This document shows positions 1 through 5,684 of a stretch of DNA of 8,575 nucleotides, in pieces. The position numbers and the translations under genes were made by a program. Numbering within the stretch: position 1 is the first letter of the stretch; every line of letters begins with the position of its first letter. This DNA comes from Candidatus Nomurabacteria bacterium (GTDB taxonomy: Bacteria; Patescibacteriota; Saccharimonadia; Saccharimonadales; Saccharimonadaceae): contig JAISHL010000052.1 of assembly GCA_031262565.1 (NCBI GenBank), positions 1 to 8,575 on the forward strand, written 5' to 3'. The notes under the pieces were generated by a model. That model searched no databases. It worked only from the letters and a program-made list of their open reading frames with translations, and was not told the DNA's origin.

Positions 1-480
1 GATTATCGTTATAAATAATACTGATGCAATAAACCAGATTATTGCAATAAATAGTCGTGTTCCAAGCTTTTTATTTTCCGAAGACTTTCCTTTGATTACA
101 TTTTCCGTATCTGCAATCATCTGATAAAGAAACTGACGATCATCTTGATTCTCGTATTCTGGATGATCAGTATAGGAATTTATTAGTGAAGAATCTTTGT
201 GCGGTCGAACGATTATCGCAAGGTATATCGTCAAAGCAAGAACCGACAATAATCCAAGAATTATCAAGATCGACAAAATATTTTTTGTTGAAATTATAGT
301 TTCCACTAAAAGCGTAGTAGCGATCGGTAAAAACGCAGTAGTAATTCCGAGTAAATTATTTATTCGCGAAAGTAAGTTATCATTGCTCCCGCCTAGGTCG
401 GCGGCACTTTGCAAAATTGATTGATACCAAACTGACAACATAGTATCAGTGATCTTCTCGCTATGCTTTTGATTGTCCAT
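1..480 (-). CDS. Partial membrane protein (5' part only), possible PycTM/SLATT-like architecture
   Basis: An uninterrupted minus-strand frame begins at the ATG at 480-478 and runs off the left edge, giving 160 residues with no stop. I do not firmly recognise the family. The first 44 residues are soluble. Hydrophobic helices follow at about residues 45-63 and 67-91, the second ending in an Ile-Val-Arg-Pro turn. A charged loop of roughly 50 residues (92-141) comes next, with an Asn-Lys-Lys-Leu-Gly motif just before a third hydrophobic stretch (142-160). Two helices ending in an R-P turn, a cytoplasmic helical linker and a further helix recall the DUF5706/PycTM and SLATT-type membrane modules of nucleotide-signalled defence systems. 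That resemblance is from memory and weak; an ordinary uncharacterised membrane protein is equally possible. The start lies 26 bases after the ybaB stop, so it may be the second gene of a ybaB transcript. There is no convincing Shine-Dalgarno; an in-frame ATG at 441 is an alternative start. No TGA occurs in frame. Confidence 0.75.
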   Translation of the reverse strand, partial: MDNQKHSEKITDTMLSVWYQSILQSAADLGGSNDNLLSRINNLLGITTAFLPIATTLLVETIISTKNILSILIILGLLSVLALTIYLAIIVRPHKDSSLINSYTDHPEYENQDDRQFLYQMIADTENVIKGKSSENKKLGTRLFIAIIWFIASVLFITII

Positions 481-506
481 ACTTTATATTTACTTTCTCA
501 AAGAGT

Positions 507-803
507 TTACAATCCCAAGCTACCTAAGCTACCCATCAACGGCTTCATTTTTTCAGCGGCAACTTCTTGCGCTTCTTTCAGGCCATCGCGAACCGCGGCT
601 TTAATCCAACCTTCCAATTCGCCGATATTATCAGCATCAATCAATTCTGGATCGAGTTTAACGCTGACGATTTTTAGCTCGCCGTTGAACTGCAAAACGA
701 CTGCGCCGTCGCCCGCCTCGACTTCAACTAGCTCGTTTGCTAACTCTTTTTGAGCTTTCTTTAACTTCATGACCATCGCCATTTGATCTTTCATTCCTGC
801 CAT
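507..803 (-). CDS. ybaB: YbaB/EbfC family nucleoid-associated DNA-binding protein
   Basis: This 98-residue protein has the size and layout of YbaB/EbfC proteins, small dimeric DNA-binding proteins that coat the nucleoid and can influence gene expression. Residues 4-30 form a charged, Met/Lys-rich N-terminal helix. The central part is the family's beta-sheet, with Gly-Asp-Gly-Ala-Val-Val near 31-36 and a Leu-Asp-Pro-Glu-Leu turn near 51-55. A long C-terminal helix (about 65-88) carries the usual Ala-Glu-Lys-Met pattern. The tail is Gly/Leu-rich, as in many homologues. In many bacteria ybaB sits immediately after dnaX and before recR; here it is separated from the dnaX operon by a glycosyltransferase-like gene on the opposite strand, and no recR is seen. 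The start at 803 is supported by a strong AGGAGG four bases upstream; an internal ATG at 794 is less likely. The promoter is listed separately. Confidence 0.93.
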   Translation of the reverse strand: MAGMKDQMAMVMKLKKAQKELANELVEVEAGDGAVVLQFNGELKIVSVKLDPELIDADNIGELEGWIKAAVRDGLKEAQEVAAEKMKPLMGSLGSLGL

Positions 804-832
804 TTGTCCTCCTTATTTTACTCAAATAGTGT
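804..832 (+). promoter_or_regulatory. Candidate promoter for leaderless transcription of the glycosyltransferase-like gene
   Basis: TTGTCC (804-809), a 17-base spacer and TAGTGT (827-832) form a weak plus-strand sigma70-like promoter. The -10 ends five bases before the ATG at 838, so transcription would begin at or next to the start codon. No Shine-Dalgarno precedes this ATG. A -10 box of the TAnnnT form just upstream of the start codon is the classic sign of a leaderless mRNA, and the same arrangement is seen more strongly at dnaX and at the ubiquitin-like gene. Confidence 0.45.
808..813 (-). promoter_or_regulatory. Ribosome binding site of ybaB
   Basis: AGGAGG on the minus strand lies four bases before the ATG at 803. 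It is a full match to the anti-Shine-Dalgarno core and fixes the start. The same AGGAGG with a four-base gap precedes mscL, so the organism does use Shine-Dalgarno initiation on led mRNAs, alongside apparently leaderless genes. Confidence 0.85.
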
Positions 833-856
833 AACATATGGTAAAATGGTTTGCAA
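828..856 (-). promoter_or_regulatory. Sigma70-type promoter of ybaB
   Basis: Reading the minus strand, TTGCAA (856-851) is followed after exactly 17 bases by TACACT (833-828). A TG sits one base before the -10, giving an extended -10. The expected transcript start near 821 leaves a leader of about 18 bases containing the AGGAGG. The -35 box lies inside the first codons of the divergent glycosyltransferase-like gene, so this promoter interlocks with that gene's own. Confidence 0.65.
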
Positions 857-2301
857 TGAAAAATAATGTTTTTCAAAAGTTCGTGTTGTATCGCTGGCGA
901 TTTCTTATCGGTTTCAGCGTCTTGGCGATTTTAACTGTCGCGCTGGCGGCGTATAGATTTTGGGATTTTCCAGATGGATTAATTTCGGCAGAGATGACAG
1001 CTGCGACAACTTCGGGCGGTTTTTCGCTGACGAATATTTTTGCGCTCGAGTCGGATCAACTAATAAATTTGCCATGGACGGTTTTGCAAAGTTTTAGCAT
1101 TAAATTATTTGGTTTCAATACTTTTGCATTCAGATTACCTGCGGTGATTTTAATGATTTTGACGGCGATTGGTCTGATCTGGACAATTTATAAGTGGTTT
1201 AACAAAAAAAGCGTGGCGTTGACGAGCGGATTTTTGATCGTTCCGTCAATGATGTTCATGAGTTTGGCGCGCGGAGGCGACGGCTCAGTAATGGTGGTTT
1301 TTCTGATGACGCTGGCGTTATTTTCTGCGACAATGGCTTTGTATGGCAAAAGTGGCTTGACGAGATTCATCGCAAAGGTTGGAGTTTGTTTGGCATTGTC
1401 GTTGCTACTATATAGTGTCGGCGGAATTTACGTTGTTTTGGTTTTAATTATTGCGGGCATGATTCACCCGAAGACGCGACTGATTTTTTTGCGCACGAAG
1501 CCTTGGAAATTGGCGGTCGGCGGTATTTTTGGGCTGGCAATTTTGTCGCCGATGATCATGAATCTCGTGCTGGGCGATCGCGATATTGTTTGGACTTTAC
1601 TTGCGTCGGGCGGTTGGTCGATGGAAAATTTGCGTTCGGCGAGTGCGGTGTTTACGGGTATAAGTAGCGGATTTGTCGCGGGGATTATCACGCCGATTTT
1701 TAGCGTTGTCGGGCTGATTTTTGCGGTGATTGGACTGATGAAAATTTACGAGAATTTCTTCTCGGCACGGTCGTATTTATTGCCCGCACTACTTTTGATG
1801 ACGGTGGCGCTTTTGATTTATCAGTCGCAACTGATCGCGTTCATTTTTGTCCCACTCGCGCTACTTATGGCGATTGGCGTTGAAGTGGTTTTAAGTAGCT
1901 GGCTAACGCTGTTTCCACTCAGTTCTTATGCGCGACTTCTTGCGACAATATTGGTCGGCGTTTTGCTGGTGATAAATGGCTGGTTGTCGATCTCATATTA
2001 CTTTGCGTCGATTAGTCACGACGAAACTGCTGTTTATAATTATAACGGTGAATTTGAGGCGACGCGGGCGTTTCTTGCTGAACAAAAAGATCAAAAATTC
2101 AATCTCGTCGTAAACGAAAAAGATGTTGATTTTTATCAAAATATGACGCGTGAATTTTCTAATTTAACGGTTATCACTGGCGTAAATGATGAATCAAAAA
2201 TGATAGTTTTGACTTCTGCTGATAAAAATATAGAGAAAATTCCGACCGAAATCATCACTAGCTCGCGCGCAAAAAATCCAGTTTTGTTGCGAGTTTATTA
2301 A
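838..2301 (+). CDS. Polytopic membrane glycosyltransferase-like protein (GT39/GT83, PMT/ArnT type fold)
   Basis: This 487-residue protein has a basic cytoplasmic N-terminus, a first membrane helix at about 21-40, and about ten further hydrophobic segments up to about 388. A soluble C-terminal domain of roughly 100 residues follows. The layout resembles GT-C fold enzymes of the PMT/ArnT type, which move a sugar from a polyprenyl-phosphate carrier to an acceptor on the outer face of the membrane. Supporting motifs are the first outer loop (Pro-Asp-Gly-Leu at 45-48, Glu52), the segment around 79-101 (Leu-Pro-Trp...Lys-Leu-Phe-Gly...Phe-Arg-Leu-Pro), and Ala-Arg-Gly-Gly-Asp at 144-148. The first loop normally carries an Asp-Glu pair; here it reads Ser-Ala-Glu, so the usual catalytic Asp seems absent and activity is uncertain. 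Substrate and acceptor cannot be told. I chose the ATG at 838 because of the leaderless-type -10; an ATG at 856 is the alternative. Confidence 0.75.
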   Translation: MVKWFAMKNNVFQKFVLYRWRFLIGFSVLAILTVALAAYRFWDFPDGLISAEMTAATTSGGFSLTNIFALESDQLINLPWTVLQSFSIKLFGFNTFAFRLPAVILMILTAIGLIWTIYKWFNKKSVALTSGFLIVPSMMFMSLARGGDGSVMVVFLMTLALFSATMALYGKSGLTRFIAKVGVCLALSLLLYSVGGIYVVLVLIIAGMIHPKTRLIFLRTKPWKLAVGGIFGLAILSPMIMNLVLGDRDIVWTLLASGGWSMENLRSASAVFTGISSGFVAGIITPIFSVVGLIFAVIGLMKIYENFFSARSYLLPALLLMTVALLIYQSQLIAFIFVPLALLMAIGVEVVLSSWLTLFPLSSYARLLATILVGVLLVINGWLSISYYFASISHDETAVYNYNGEFEATRAFLAEQKDQKFNLVVNEKDVDFYQNMTREFSNLTVITGVNDESKMIVLTSADKNIEKIPTEIITSSRAKNPVLLRVY

Positions 2302-2317
2302 AAAATCCCAGCGGATT
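2300..2317 (-). terminator. Intrinsic terminator of the dnaX-dnaB operon
   Basis: On the minus strand AATCC (2317-2313), loop GCTG and GGATT (2308-2304) form a five-pair hairpin, running into six T (2305-2300). It lies about 30 bases past the dnaB stop and overlaps the stop codon of the convergent glycosyltransferase-like gene. The stem is short, so efficiency may be modest. The T-tract is on the minus-strand side only, so it serves dnaX-dnaB. Confidence 0.5.
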
Positions 2318-2347
2318 ACTTAAAAATAAAAATCTTACACCAAATTT

Positions 2348-3808
2348 TTACTGCGCATGTTTATCAAGTGTCATGAACTTCAAGCGTTCTGGGTGGAAGT
2401 AAAGTTCAACCTTGCCTGTCGGACCGTTTCGATGTTTTGCTAAAATCAGATCTGTTAAATGCTGTCGCTCGGTGTCGGGATTGTAATAATCTTCGCGGTA
2501 AAGGAACATGACAATATCCGCGTCCTGCTCGATAGAACCAGATTCGCGAAGATCGGACAGCATCGGGATCTGAGGGGTGCGATTTTCGACGGTTCGAGAT
2601 AACTGCGACAATGCCAAAACTGGCACATCAAGTTCGCGCGCCATCAATTTCAAGCCACGCGAAATTTCACTAACCTCTTGCACGCGATTGTCGCCGTATT
2701 TTTTTGATCCAGACATCAACTGCAAGTAGTCGATGATAATCAGTCCAAGCGGAGTTTTATGTGCTTGACGGCGAGCTTTTGTGCGCATTTCCAAAACCGA
2801 CATACCAGGAGTGTCGTCGAAGAAAATCGGCGCTTCTGCCATATCACCCATTGCTTCGGAAATTTTTTCAAAATCGCCATCGTTCAAATTTCCTGTGCGA
2901 ATATTCCACGAATCCACGCCCGACGCTTCTGCCAGCATGCGATCTACAAGCTGTGAATTGCTCATCTCTAATGAAAATATTAGGACGGCTTTTTTCTCGC
3001 GCGAGGCGATATTGAATGCTAAATTCTGCGCCAAAGTGGATTTTCCCATTGCTGGTCGAGCGGCGAGGATTATTAAGTCAGATTTTTGCAATCCCGCGGT
3101 TAATTTGTCTAAGTCGCGCAAGCCTGTTTTGACGCCGCGCATCTTGCCTTTATCGTGATATAATTCTTCCATGCGATCAAACGACTCGGTGAGAATTGAC
3201 TCGATCGACACAAGTTCGGACTTTTCGGAATTTTCACTAACTTGATAAAGATTCGACTCGGCGGCGGACAAGATTTCTTTAATGTCATCGGCGGACGAAA
3301 ACGCCAATTCACTGATGCTCGCGCTGGCTTTGATTAAACGGCGACGCGTGGCGGCGGTAAAAATAATCTCGGCGTAACTGGTGGCGTGCGCGGATGACGG
3401 AACGTAATTTGTCAGTTCAGACAAATACGCTGCCCCGCCTACCTCTTTAATGTCGTCAGTTTTTTTGAGCTCATCGGTCAAAGTCAACAGATCAACTGGT
3501 GCATGTTTCTCATATAATCTCAACATGGCGGCAAAAATTTTCTCGTGGCGTGGATCATAAAAATCAGCGGCGCGCACCTTGTCGGCAATGTCACCCAAAA
3601 CTTCTTCATCAATCAAAACTGCACCAAGCAACGACATCTCCGCGTCGATATTTTGCGGTGGAATTTTCCCCGTCGCAATCTCGGAATTTTCACTTCCGCG
3701 ACCGTTAGATTTTTTTTCAAATGCGCCGAAATTCGCCGCGTCAACAATCGGCTGGTCAACTTTTCGCTCGCCCGCCAAATCCGCACTGCTTGAACTATGT
3801 TTAGCCAT
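2348..3808 (-). CDS. dnaB: Replicative DNA helicase DnaB
   Basis: This is a RecA-fold hexameric helicase that unwinds DNA at the replication fork. In its 486 residues, a polar, probably disordered extension occupies residues 1-48. The N-terminal primase-interaction domain starts at Ile-Pro-Pro-Gln-Asn-Ile-Asp-Ala-Glu (49-57) and runs to about 150, followed by a linker helix to about 235. The ATPase domain shows Walker A at 249-257 (ARPAMGKS, Lys256), the catalytic Glu at 281 in Ser-Leu-Glu-Met, Walker B at 356-360 (Asp360), the Leu-Ser-Gln-Leu-Ser-Arg block at 400-405, and Lys458-His-Arg460-Asn-Gly, the lysine and arginine-finger element. No intein interrupts it. The start follows the dnaX stop by one base and has AGAGG six bases upstream inside the dnaX end, so the genes are co-transcribed and probably translationally coupled. 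The N-terminal extension is somewhat longer than usual; everything else is typical. Confidence 0.97.
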   Translation of the reverse strand: MAKHSSSSADLAGERKVDQPIVDAANFGAFEKKSNGRGSENSEIATGKIPPQNIDAEMSLLGAVLIDEEVLGDIADKVRAADFYDPRHEKIFAAMLRLYEKHAPVDLLTLTDELKKTDDIKEVGGAAYLSELTNYVPSSAHATSYAEIIFTAATRRRLIKASASISELAFSSADDIKEILSAAESNLYQVSENSEKSELVSIESILTESFDRMEELYHDKGKMRGVKTGLRDLDKLTAGLQKSDLIILAARPAMGKSTLAQNLAFNIASREKKAVLIFSLEMSNSQLVDRMLAEASGVDSWNIRTGNLNDGDFEKISEAMGDMAEAPIFFDDTPGMSVLEMRTKARRQAHKTPLGLIIIDYLQLMSGSKKYGDNRVQEVSEISRGLKLMARELDVPVLALSQLSRTVENRTPQIPMLSDLRESGSIEQDADIVMFLYREDYYNPDTERQHLTDLILAKHRNGPTGKVELYFHPERLKFMTLDKHAQ

Positions 3809-3809
3809 T

Positions 3810-5363
3810 TTATACCTCTGTTCCCTTCACGATTTCTCCTCCACCCATTATAGCAGCAATTTTCGCAATGTCGGAATTGTCGCTGTCGGTGGCGGATTTT
3901 GCGGTTTTAGCGATAGTAATTTGCGGTGAGGTTTTATATAAAGTTTGGAAAGCCTCATTAAGCGTGTCTCGAAAATTAGGTTTCTCCGCGTTTTTTCGGT
4001 GAAAAGCTTTGTCAAAATATAGCGTCAACTCGCTATTCGCCCAGTCAAAACTCGCTTGATTCAACGTCGCGAGGACGGCGGGCGCATTCATACTTCGCAC
4101 TTCGTTCAAAACGTCGCTCCAACTTATCACAGAGGTAGTAGATGTGGTGGCTGGTTTTTCTGGTGATTTTGTCGGTGCGGTTTCTGGTGCGGTATTTTCT
4201 TGATCAATATCATCAATTTTCTTGTATTCTGGCGCAGGTTCAGAAACGATGCTTGGCGCAGGCTGTTGCACGACCTCGGTTTTTGTTTCAGATATGGTTA
4301 CTTTTTCAATGATTTTTACTTCTGGCGGTTGTTTGGGCGCTGGATTATTCAAAACTGGCGCTTGACTCAAAATTGGCGATCGAGTGTCATTTGAGTTTTG
4401 CGTGTTACTACTAGCCGCTTGTGCTAAGATCGCCGCCAGTTTAATATTCGGCGCGGCAGATTTTGCCACGTCCAATAATTTTTCAACCAAACTAAATAAA
4501 CGTGGTTGCTCGATCGCCACTGACGACAGCTTCGCGATCAGTTGCTCGGTGATAATACTCGTTGATGCGCCGTCATTTTGCAACTGGTTCAACTTGCCGA
4601 TTACGCCCGCGACATCATGGTTTTGCACTGCTTCTATCAGATCGCAAATGGCGGATTCTGGTGCTAAACCGAGAATCTCTTCTACTGTGTCACGTGTGAT
4701 TTTCTCGCTATTTCCACTCAGTTGATCTAGTAAAGTAATCGAGTCGCGAAAACTTCCGCCACCTCGCTCGGTGATCAAATTCAACGCATCGTCATCAACT
4801 TCAATATTCTCTTGATCTGCAATGTTGCGCAAATGCCTCGCCACAATTTCAGTTGACACGGGTCGAAAATGAAATCGTTGCACGCGCGACAAGATCGTTG
4901 CTGGCATTTTTTGAATCTCGGTTGTTGCCAAAATGAACACCACATGTGCGGGCGGCTCCTCAATGGTTTTGAGTAACGCATTAAATGCCGCCGTTGACAA
5001 CATATGAACTTCGTCGATGATGTAGATTTTGCGTGGGCTGTGCATTGGCGCGAGGTTGATATTGTCGCGCAACTCACGCACGTCGTCCACGCCGTTATTG
5101 CTCGCTGCATCAATCTCAATAATGTCAATGTCGGTCGCTCCATATTCTGTTCCGTTAATTAAGTGCGCCAAAATTCGCGCCACTGACGTCTTCCCTGTGC
5201 CACGCTGTCCAGTAAATAAATATGCATGCGCAAAATTTCCGCTCGCCGTCACCGCTTTCAAAATATCCGTCACCTGTGGTTGACCAATAATCTCATCTAA
5301 ACTACGCGACCGATATTTTCGATACAGCGCTAAATGCGTATTCGTGGATTCCCTCTCATTCAT
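3810..5363 (-). CDS. dnaX: DNA polymerase III subunit gamma/tau (DnaX), lacking the usual Cys4 zinc module
   Basis: This is the clamp-loader ATPase that opens the sliding clamp and organises the polymerase holoenzyme. With the start at 5363 it has 517 residues. Walker A is at 52-59 (GQRGTGKT), the DEVH Walker B at 117-120, then Leu-Leu-Lys-Thr-Ile-Glu-Glu-Pro-Pro (130-138) and Ile-Leu-Ser-Arg (157-160). A helical collar reaches to about 315, a Pro/Thr/Ser/Glu-rich linker spans about 320-410, and a C-terminal domain begins at Ser-Trp-Ser-Asp (414-417). Between Walker A and Asp-Ala-Ala-Ser (85-88) the four-cysteine zinc insertion of most bacterial DnaX proteins is missing; the protein has a single Cys (240). 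The frame is open upstream to an ATG at 5462, but those 33 extra codons translate the interspersed repeat. A TATAAT six bases before the ATG at 5363 supports the shorter, leaderless start. dnaB follows after one base. Confidence 0.95.
   Translation of the reverse strand: MNERESTNTHLALYRKYRSRSLDEIIGQPQVTDILKAVTASGNFAHAYLFTGQRGTGKTSVARILAHLINGTEYGATDIDIIEIDAASNNGVDDVRELRDNINLAPMHSPRKIYIIDEVHMLSTAAFNALLKTIEEPPAHVVFILATTEIQKMPATILSRVQRFHFRPVSTEIVARHLRNIADQENIEVDDDALNLITERGGGSFRDSITLLDQLSGNSEKITRDTVEEILGLAPESAICDLIEAVQNHDVAGVIGKLNQLQNDGASTSIITEQLIAKLSSVAIEQPRLFSLVEKLLDVAKSAAPNIKLAAILAQAASSNTQNSNDTRSPILSQAPVLNNPAPKQPPEVKIIEKVTISETKTEVVQQPAPSIVSEPAPEYKKIDDIDQENTAPETAPTKSPEKPATTSTTSVISWSDVLNEVRSMNAPAVLATLNQASFDWANSELTLYFDKAFHRKNAEKPNFRDTLNEAFQTLYKTSPQITIAKTAKSATDSDNSDIAKIAAIMGGGEIVKGTEV
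3815..3819 (-). promoter_or_regulatory. Ribosome binding site of dnaB, inside the end of dnaX
   Basis: AGAGG on the minus strand sits six bases before the dnaB ATG (3808) and lies within the last sense codons of dnaX. The ribosome finishing dnaX would therefore terminate over the dnaB start region, which suggests coupled translation of clamp loader and helicase. Confidence 0.65.
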
Positions 5364-5369
5364 GCAAAT

Positions 5370-5378
5370 ATTATAGCA
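5370..5378 (-). promoter_or_regulatory. Extended -10 promoter of dnaX-dnaB, leaderless type
   Basis: TGC plus TATAAT (5378-5370, minus strand) is a perfect extended -10. Six bases separate it from the ATG at 5363, which places the expected transcript start on the A of that ATG. There is no Shine-Dalgarno and no good -35 at 17 bases. The 20 bases from 5378 to 5359 match those at the ubiquitin-like gene (8371-8352) at 19 positions. Confidence 0.7.
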
Positions 5379-5396
5379 CAATAAATGCGTGTCATT

Positions 5397-5467
5397 ATAA
5401 GGTAGATCCTGAAATAAATTCAGCATGACATTAGTTACTGGATTGTTTCGCTTCGCTCGCAACGACG
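5397..5467 (-). repeat. Interspersed composite repeat, copy 1
   Basis: This 71-base unit matches copy 2 at 5611-5677 closely. It begins with an identical ten bases (ATAAGGTAGA), then a palindrome with arms at 5406-5413 and 5419-5426 around an ATAAA loop, then a conserved ACTGGATTGTTT block and a GCTCGCAAnGACG end. One stem pair is mismatched (C5408 opposite C5424). It abuts the dnaX promoter. Orientation is arbitrary because the unit is largely palindromic. The unit resembles palindromic repeats I recall from Rickettsia and other bacterial genomes. Confidence 0.75.
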
Positions 5468-5504
5468 CGCATTATTTTACTTGTCATTACTCGGCTTTCC
5501 TTTC

Positions 5505-5540
5505 GCCATTGCGAGGCGGTTTGTCGCCGTGGCAATCTAG
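5505..5540 (+). repeat. Inverted palindromic repeat related to the GGATTG...GCAATGAC half of the composite unit
   Basis: An imperfect hairpin has outer arms ATTGC (5508-5512) and GCAAT (5532-5536) and inner arms GGCG (5515-5518) and CGCC (5525-5528). Its outer bases (CATTGCGAG...GCAATCTAG) are the reverse complement of the second half of the composite repeats on either side, so this is a copy in opposite orientation with a diverged centre. Confidence 0.6.
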
Positions 5541-5545
5541 CGATT

Positions 5546-5598
5546 TTGTCATCCTGAATACCCCTCACCTTGTCATCCTGAACTTGATTCAGGATCTA
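5546..5598 (+). repeat. Tandem TTGTCATCCTGAA repeats with a perfect palindrome
   Basis: The 13 bases TTGTCATCCTGAA occur at 5546-5558 and again at 5570-5582. The second forms a perfect eight-pair hairpin: ATCCTGAA (5575-5582), loop CTTGA, TTCAGGAT (5588-5595). It is the same stem family as the composite repeats, with a different loop. The first copy looks like a half palindrome whose other arm was lost. Confidence 0.7.
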
Positions 5599-5610
5599 TA
5601 ATGTATAAGA

Positions 5611-5677
5611 ATAAGGTAGACCCCGAAATAAATTCGGGGTGACAATATAAAACTGGATTGTTTTGCTCGCAATGACG
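5611..5677 (-). repeat. Interspersed composite repeat, copy 2
   Basis: This 67-base unit parallels copy 1. Its hairpin is perfect: ACCCCGAA (5620-5627), loop ATAAA, TTCGGGGT (5633-5640). Relative to copy 1, two T-A pairs have become C-G pairs, so both arms changed together. It lies directly after the stop of the phosphorylase-like gene; on the minus strand the hairpin is followed by a T-rich stretch, so it could also terminate that transcript. Confidence 0.75.
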
Positions 5678-5684
5678 AAAAACT

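Larger units (their letters stand above)
5364..5684. other. Non-coding gap between the phosphorylase-like gene and dnaX, filled by palindromic repeats
   Basis: This 321-base gap is the longest in the window. It holds the dnaX promoter at its left end and four repeat elements (5397-5467, 5505-5540, 5546-5598, 5611-5677). I find no RNA gene and no credible coding frame. The open frame continuing upstream of dnaX here only reflects translated repeat. Confidence 0.7.

Noticed and set aside
197..424. Plus-strand open frame of 75 codons
   Set aside because: It is antisense to the continuous minus-strand membrane protein at 1-480, has no ribosome binding site and shows no recognisable protein features.
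463..753. Plus-strand open frame over ybaB
   Set aside because: It lies antisense to a clear YbaB protein with promoter and AGGAGG.
2321..2350. TAAAAAT...ATTTTTA inverted repeat as a plus-strand terminator
   Set aside because: The stem is A/T only with a 16-base loop, too weak to support; it may be chance in an AT-rich gap.
5364..5462. Upstream ATG at 5462 extending DnaX by 33 residues
   Set aside because: The extension translates the palindromic repeat and has no counterpart in DnaX proteins. A perfect TATAAT lies six bases before the ATG at 5363, inside the supposed extension.
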